Assembly (NCBI GenBank): GCA_005223075.1
Contig: NJBO01000001.1
Coordinates: 1 to 64,000 of the forward strand
Length of the DNA: 64,000 bases
From: a candidate division TA06 bacterium B3_TA06
GTDB lineage: Bacteria > Hydrothermota > Tepidihabitantia > B3-TA06
Direction: 5' to 3'
The notes under the pieces were generated by a model. It was given only the letters and a program-made list of their open reading frames with translations. It searched no databases and had not been told where the DNA came from. The stretch's first letter is position 1. Every line of letters begins with the position of its first letter. Made by a program: the position numbers and the translations under genes. This document shows, one piece after another, positions 61,404-64,000 of this stretch.

Positions 61404-62065
61404 GACTTCTCCTTAAGTGCTTCCAGATAGGCCTCTGCTGCCCGCACCTCAGCCTGTTTTTTGCTTCCTGCTTCGCCCGATGCAACAAGTTCCCCCTCCA
61501 CATAGAGTCCCACACGAAAGCAAGGACGGTGGTCTTCACCCTCCTTTGCAAGAATCCTATACTCGAAGGATTGCCCTGAAAGACGGATGTTGAGTCTGGA
61601 CTTTGCATCGAAAGGAATTTTCGAAAGATCGATTTGTGGGGCCACATGAATGCGAAACCAACGCCGGCATCTGCGTAATCCACGGTCAAGGTAAAGAGCT
61701 CCCATAAGCGCCTCAAAGGTGCTTGCCAGTATAGAAGTCTTTGCCCGCCCCTCACTCTCCTCGCTGTGGCCCAAACGCAACGCTCTGTCTAGCCCCAACT
61801 TACGTGCAAGCTCGGCCATGAATGCCCCGGACGAATAGCGGTTCTTGAGCTTGGAAAGCATCCCTTCATCTGCTTGATCCAAAGCTTCATAGAAGTATTC
61901 GCGCAGAAGCATCTCATAAACCGCATCCCCCAAGAACTCAAGCCGCTCATAAGACATGCGGCGATCCCCTGTCTGCTCATGAGCATAGGAGGGATGAGTT
62001 AACGCCCTCTCCAGAAGATCCTTACGTCGAAAGGATATCTTGAGCTTTTTTTGAAGTTCTCGCAC
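61400..62065 (-). CDS. rnc: Ribonuclease III
   Basis: RNase III cuts double-stranded RNA, including rRNA precursors. The 221-residue product has the endonuclease signature ERLEFLGDAVYEMLL (about 39-53), the catalytic Glu and Asp positions and a C-terminal dsRNA-binding domain (about 155-221, EYRILAKEGEDHRPCFRVGL and the ending EVRAAEAYLEAL). GTG 62065 is the only plausible start: no ATG, GTG or TTG occurs in frame in the next 24 codons. It lies 2 nt after the tRNA-Leu gene, so it has no Shine-Dalgarno site. It is co-translated with prsW. Confidence 0.94.
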   Translation of the reverse strand: MRELQKKLKISFRRKDLLERALTHPSYAHEQTGDRRMSYERLEFLGDAVYEMLLREYFYEALDQADEGMLSKLKNRYSSGAFMAELARKLGLDRALRLGHSEESEGRAKTSILASTFEALMGALYLDRGLRRCRRWFRIHVAPQIDLSKIPFDAKSRLNIRLSGQSFEYRILAKEGEDHRPCFRVGLYVEGELVASGEAGSKKQAEVRAAEAYLEALKEKS

Positions 62066-62066
62066 A

Positions 62067-62150
62067 TGCCGGGAGCCGGATTCGAACCGGCACGGAGTTT
62101 CCTCCGAGGGATTTTAAGTCCCTTGTGTCTGCCAATTTCACCATCCCGGC
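62067..62150 (-). tRNA. tRNA-Leu (anticodon TAA)
   Basis: The 84-nt gene on the minus strand has the acceptor stem GCCGGGA/TCCCGGC, D-arm region TGGTGAAATTGGCAGACA, anticodon loop ACTTAAAAT with anticodon TAA, a long variable arm (TCGGAGGAAACTCCG) and a T-arm GCCGGTTCGAATCCGGC. The discriminator base is A (62067). CCA is not encoded. The long variable arm and the anticodon identify it as leucine. It is transcribed together with rnc. Confidence 0.95.
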
Positions 62151-62159
62151 CTAAGGCTG

Positions 62160-62188
62160 ATTTTAACGGGAGAATACTGAGATGTCAA
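62160..62188 (-). promoter_or_regulatory. Promoter of tRNA-Leu-rnc-prsW
   Basis: On the minus strand there is a -35 TTGACA (62188-62183), a 17-bp spacer and a -10 TAAAAT (62165-62160). The tRNA 5' end lies 9 nt after the -10, so the primary transcript begins within a few bases of the mature tRNA. Confidence 0.7.
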
Positions 62189-62194
62189 TGTCAG

Positions 62195-62229
62195 AACCAA
62201 CCACAGATTTCGCAGATTACACAGATTAA
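62195..62229. repeat. Short imperfect direct repeats (AGATT units)
   Basis: Three copies of an about 10-base unit ending in AGATT (ccacAGATTt, cgcAGATTa, cacAGATTa) stand in line. They border the inverted-repeat element. I have seen similar runs in environmental genomes but cannot search here. Confidence 0.5.
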
Positions 62230-62235
62230 ATAAGA

Positions 62236-62378
62236 TGTCATCGCGACCGACCGAAGGGAGGGTGGCGATCTCCTAGCACCATCCTATAAGCATAAGGGTT
62301 GATGCTATGAATCAAAGGTCTCTGCTATGAGATTGCTTCGTCCTGCATCCCTTCGGTCTACAGGCCTCGCAACGACAA
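62236..62378. repeat. Imperfect inverted-repeat element, MITE-like
   Basis: The ends TGTCATCGCGA (62236-62246) and the reverse of CGCAACGACA (62369-62378) pair imperfectly. Inner blocks CGAAGGGA and GATCTC (left, 62252-62272) match GAGATTGC and CCCTTCGG (right, 62330-62356). The element is about 143 bp and non-coding. It lies between the 62387 gene and tRNA-Leu. A truncated left arm recurs at 44100. It has the look of the intergenic palindromes TGTCATTGCGAGC...GAAGCAATCTC that are common in environmental genomes. Confidence 0.7.
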
Positions 62379-62386
62379 TAAGGTGG

Positions 62387-63739
62387 CTACCGAATCAGAA
62401 TCACCTTCTGAGTTTTGTGTACCGCGCCACACTCAAGTCTGAAGAAGTAAACTCCGGGTGAGAAGTCATGGTGTGTTACGGGCCAGGTGATGGTGCCGGA
62501 CGCGCCAGTTGCATGTACCTCATCCACCTTCCTGCCAGTCACGTCGAAGACCTGGGCGTGAAAGCCTTGGGGTTGATCCGTGTAACGCAGCACTATCTGT
62601 GGGCCGATGGAAGTTACCAGCTTCCAGCCCCATGTTTCAATAACCGGTTCCTCGATAGCAGCATCCACGTAACCCAGGGAATCGGTCTTGATTAACCAAA
62701 GGTCATAATCTTCGGTATCTGAATAGTAGGTAGATCCTGCCATAATGTAGCCGCTATCCGAAATTTGCTCCACCCACCACAGGTAACCCATTCCATAAGT
62801 ATTTGTCCATAGCGTACTCCACTCGGCATCGATCTTCATCAATATGGGACTATAGCCCGCTAGGACGTAGCCTCCGTCTTCTGTCGCGACTAGAGGCTTA
62901 AGCTCTGCTGGAAACATCTCTTCCCAGTGCCGAGTATAAAGAATCTCTCCAGATGCATTTGCCCTGAGCAAACAAATGCACATATGGAAAGGCTCTATCT
63001 CCGTGGAACCAGCAATAATGTAGCCACCATCATCCATTTCCTCAACGTAGATCCCTCTATCGAGACCTTCGGCAACACAGGTACTCTCCCAAAGAATATC
63101 TCCTATAGAATCGGTCTTCACTAGAAAAAGATCGAACTCGCTTGTAGCCCCTGTAATTATATAGCCTCCATCCGAGGTCTGCTTAACGCACGAAGACATT
63201 TCATATTCGTATCCTTCGCCCTTATAGGTTCTCTCCCAGATAACCTCCCCGAGAGAATCAATCTTGATGAGGCAAACCTCACTACTTTTTGCTCCCGCAA
63301 TTATGTAATTACCCCCTGTGATTGGCTCTATCCAGTAACCTCCTTCATATGTTCGCGTCCACAAAGTATCCCCAAAGGAATCGGTTTTAAGAAGCCAAGA
63401 TATAGGCTTCTCTAACCCGAATGAACAAGTTACCCCAAGAATAATGTAACCTCCATCTGCAGTTTGATGCACAACTCTCCCCACGTCATGTTCTTCTCCT
63501 CCGTAGATTCGCGTCCATAGAGTATCTCCCTCCGCATCGGTTTTAAGCAACCAAAGATTGTTCTTTTCAGCGCCAAAGGAACGTGTAAATCCTGTAATGA
63601 TATAGCCCCCATCAGAAGTTTGCTGCACGCAGTAACCCCCATCGGCTTCTTCTCCTCCGTATGTCCGTATCCAACCAGCGGCGGCTGTGGTAGATACAAG
63701 GACTGCGGCCATGACCACCAGCAAGCTAAATCTTTTCAT
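62387..63739 (-). CDS. Secreted repeat protein with T9SS-like C-terminal sorting domain
   Basis: The 450-residue protein starts at ATG 63739 after GGAGGTGC. It has a signal peptide (MKRFSLLVVMAAVLVSTTAA) and about seven repeats of some 50 residues with the core TSDGGYIITGFTRSFG and LLKTDAEGDTLWTRIYGG, expected as propeller blades. The C-terminal domain (about 375-450) has FHAQVFDVTGRKVDEVHATG and FSPGVYFFRLECG, ending in KTQKVILIR, a Por-type sorting signal. It is likely exported and anchored at the cell surface. The repeat family is common in surface proteins of this kind of bacterium; no catalytic residues are seen. Confidence 0.87.
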   Translation of the reverse strand: MKRFSLLVVMAAVLVSTTAAAGWIRTYGGEEADGGYCVQQTSDGGYIITGFTRSFGAEKNNLWLLKTDAEGDTLWTRIYGGEEHDVGRVVHQTADGGYIILGVTCSFGLEKPISWLLKTDSFGDTLWTRTYEGGYWIEPITGGNYIIAGAKSSEVCLIKIDSLGEVIWERTYKGEGYEYEMSSCVKQTSDGGYIITGATSEFDLFLVKTDSIGDILWESTCVAEGLDRGIYVEEMDDGGYIIAGSTEIEPFHMCICLLRANASGEILYTRHWEEMFPAELKPLVATEDGGYVLAGYSPILMKIDAEWSTLWTNTYGMGYLWWVEQISDSGYIMAGSTYYSDTEDYDLWLIKTDSLGYVDAAIEEPVIETWGWKLVTSIGPQIVLRYTDQPQGFHAQVFDVTGRKVDEVHATGASGTITWPVTHHDFSPGVYFFRLECGAVHKTQKVILIR

Positions 63740-63764
63740 CTTTGCACCTCCAAGTTACATTAAA

Positions 63765-63792
63765 ATATTACCTTAGTATTGAGGCTTGTCAA
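63765..63792 (-). promoter_or_regulatory. Promoter of the 62387-63739 gene
   Basis: On the minus strand there is a -35 TTGACA (63792-63787), a 16-bp spacer and a -10 TAATAT (63770-63765). The leader of about 20 nt has GGAGGTGC upstream of ATG 63739. Confidence 0.7.
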
Positions 63793-63858
63793 GTCTTTTT
63801 ACCCCACACGTCTGCTTCACCCAACTGGGGCACAGGCGCAGCCGCGCGGGGACCACGA

Positions 63859-63931
63859 CGCTCCGTCCAAAGACGGAGCGCATAGATCTTGCACAGGCTG
63901 GAGCACCCGACTGGGCACGCTGAACCTGTGC
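63859..63931. repeat. REP-like hairpins between the last two genes
   Basis: A perfect 9-bp stem, CGCTCCGTC-CAAA-GACGGAGCG (63859-63880), is followed by GCACAGG and CCTGTGC (63891-63897 and 63925-63931) which can pair. On the minus strand the pattern TGTAGCACAGGTTCAGC resembles the hairpin unit at 14230. There is no T-run after the first stem, so it is not a standard terminator. Confidence 0.5.
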
Positions 63932-63947
63932 TACATTAGCAACTGGG

Positions 63948-64000
63948 TTACGGTTTGAACACAACCTTGATGCCGCGGCGGTGGATAACCGTGCGGATGG
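63948..64000 (-). CDS. C-terminal end of a protein entering from the right edge
   Basis: The last 53 bases contain an open minus-strand frame of 17 codons that ends in TAA (63950-63948). The readable end is IRTVIHRRGIKVVFKP. The basic, hydrophobic pattern and the clean stop before an intergenic hairpin suggest a real gene end, but the family cannot be identified from this piece. Confidence 0.4.
   Translation of the reverse strand, partial: IRTVIHRRGIKVVFKP

Noticed and set aside
63773-63964. 63-residue reverse frame at the right edge
   Set aside because: It overlaps hairpins and a promoter and has no recognisable sequence; the short in-frame end at 63948 is a better candidate for a real gene.

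Overview
The window looks like a chromosomal segment of an uncultured, deep-branching Gram-negative bacterium. Four secreted proteins end in a Por/T9SS-like or FlgD-like C-terminal domain, and there are several outer-membrane beta-barrel and TPR envelope proteins. An archaeal-type GatD lies at the left edge, and a large (Alu-domain-bearing) SRP RNA sits before dnaX. I would guess candidate division WOR-3 (Stahlbacteria) or a neighbour, but this is an inference from gene content and not a phylogeny. There is no prophage, insertion sequence, CRISPR array or rRNA. The only toxin-antitoxin pair is hicBA.

Layout. 1-1621: partial gatD (-) and a CaCA exchanger (+). 1768-14170: a long forward run of GlmS-like aminotransferase, protease/propeller/barrel protein, lipoprotein, GT2 synthase, a 52-residue Trm112/YcaR-like protein, a C25 gingipain-like protein and two unknowns. 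14384-16836 (-): hicB-hicA-uvrB. 16957-27480 (+): nadC, a GT9-like protein, sensor kinase, trmI, TPR protein, solute-binding protein, SRP RNA, dnaX-ybaB-recR-nfo-GT2. 27602-31546 (-): two secreted T9SS-like cargo proteins. 31649-37372: a surface-polysaccharide cluster. 37419-41924 (-): aldolase, truA, EcfT-like protein, pgeF and recJ. 42032-48073 (+): TonB-C protein, tatD, divIVA, purine nucleoside phosphorylase, TPR/BamD proteins, nadD and a Lys-rich-tail protein. 48080-56561 (-): thrS-infC-rpmI-rplT-pheS, then a TPR lipoprotein and pyrK-D-F-E. 57324-59770 (-): diguanylate cyclase and PorV-like barrel. 60345-62150 (-): tRNA-Leu-rnc-prsW. 62387-63739 (-): another secreted cargo protein.

The most striking signal is transcriptional. 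At least twelve genes have a strong sigma70-type promoter (TTGAC-type -35, almost always a 16-bp spacer, TAnnnT -10) whose -10 hexamer ends only 5-8 nt before the start codon, with no room for a Shine-Dalgarno site. These should be leaderless mRNAs, and three of them start with GTG. Genes with longer leaders carry normal Shine-Dalgarno sites. Two start codons are special: infC begins with the conserved ATT codon behind a perfect Shine-Dalgarno, and rnc begins 2 nt after the tRNA-Leu gene, so tRNA 3' processing would itself create a nearly leaderless rnc mRNA.

Together the genes cover envelope biogenesis (secretion cargo, barrels, polysaccharide, TPR lipoproteins), pyrimidine and NAD synthesis, DNA repair (uvrB, recR, recJ, nfo) and translation. 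Intergenic DNA is short and carries REP-like hairpin units and one imperfect inverted-repeat element, a fragment of which recurs about 18 kb away.
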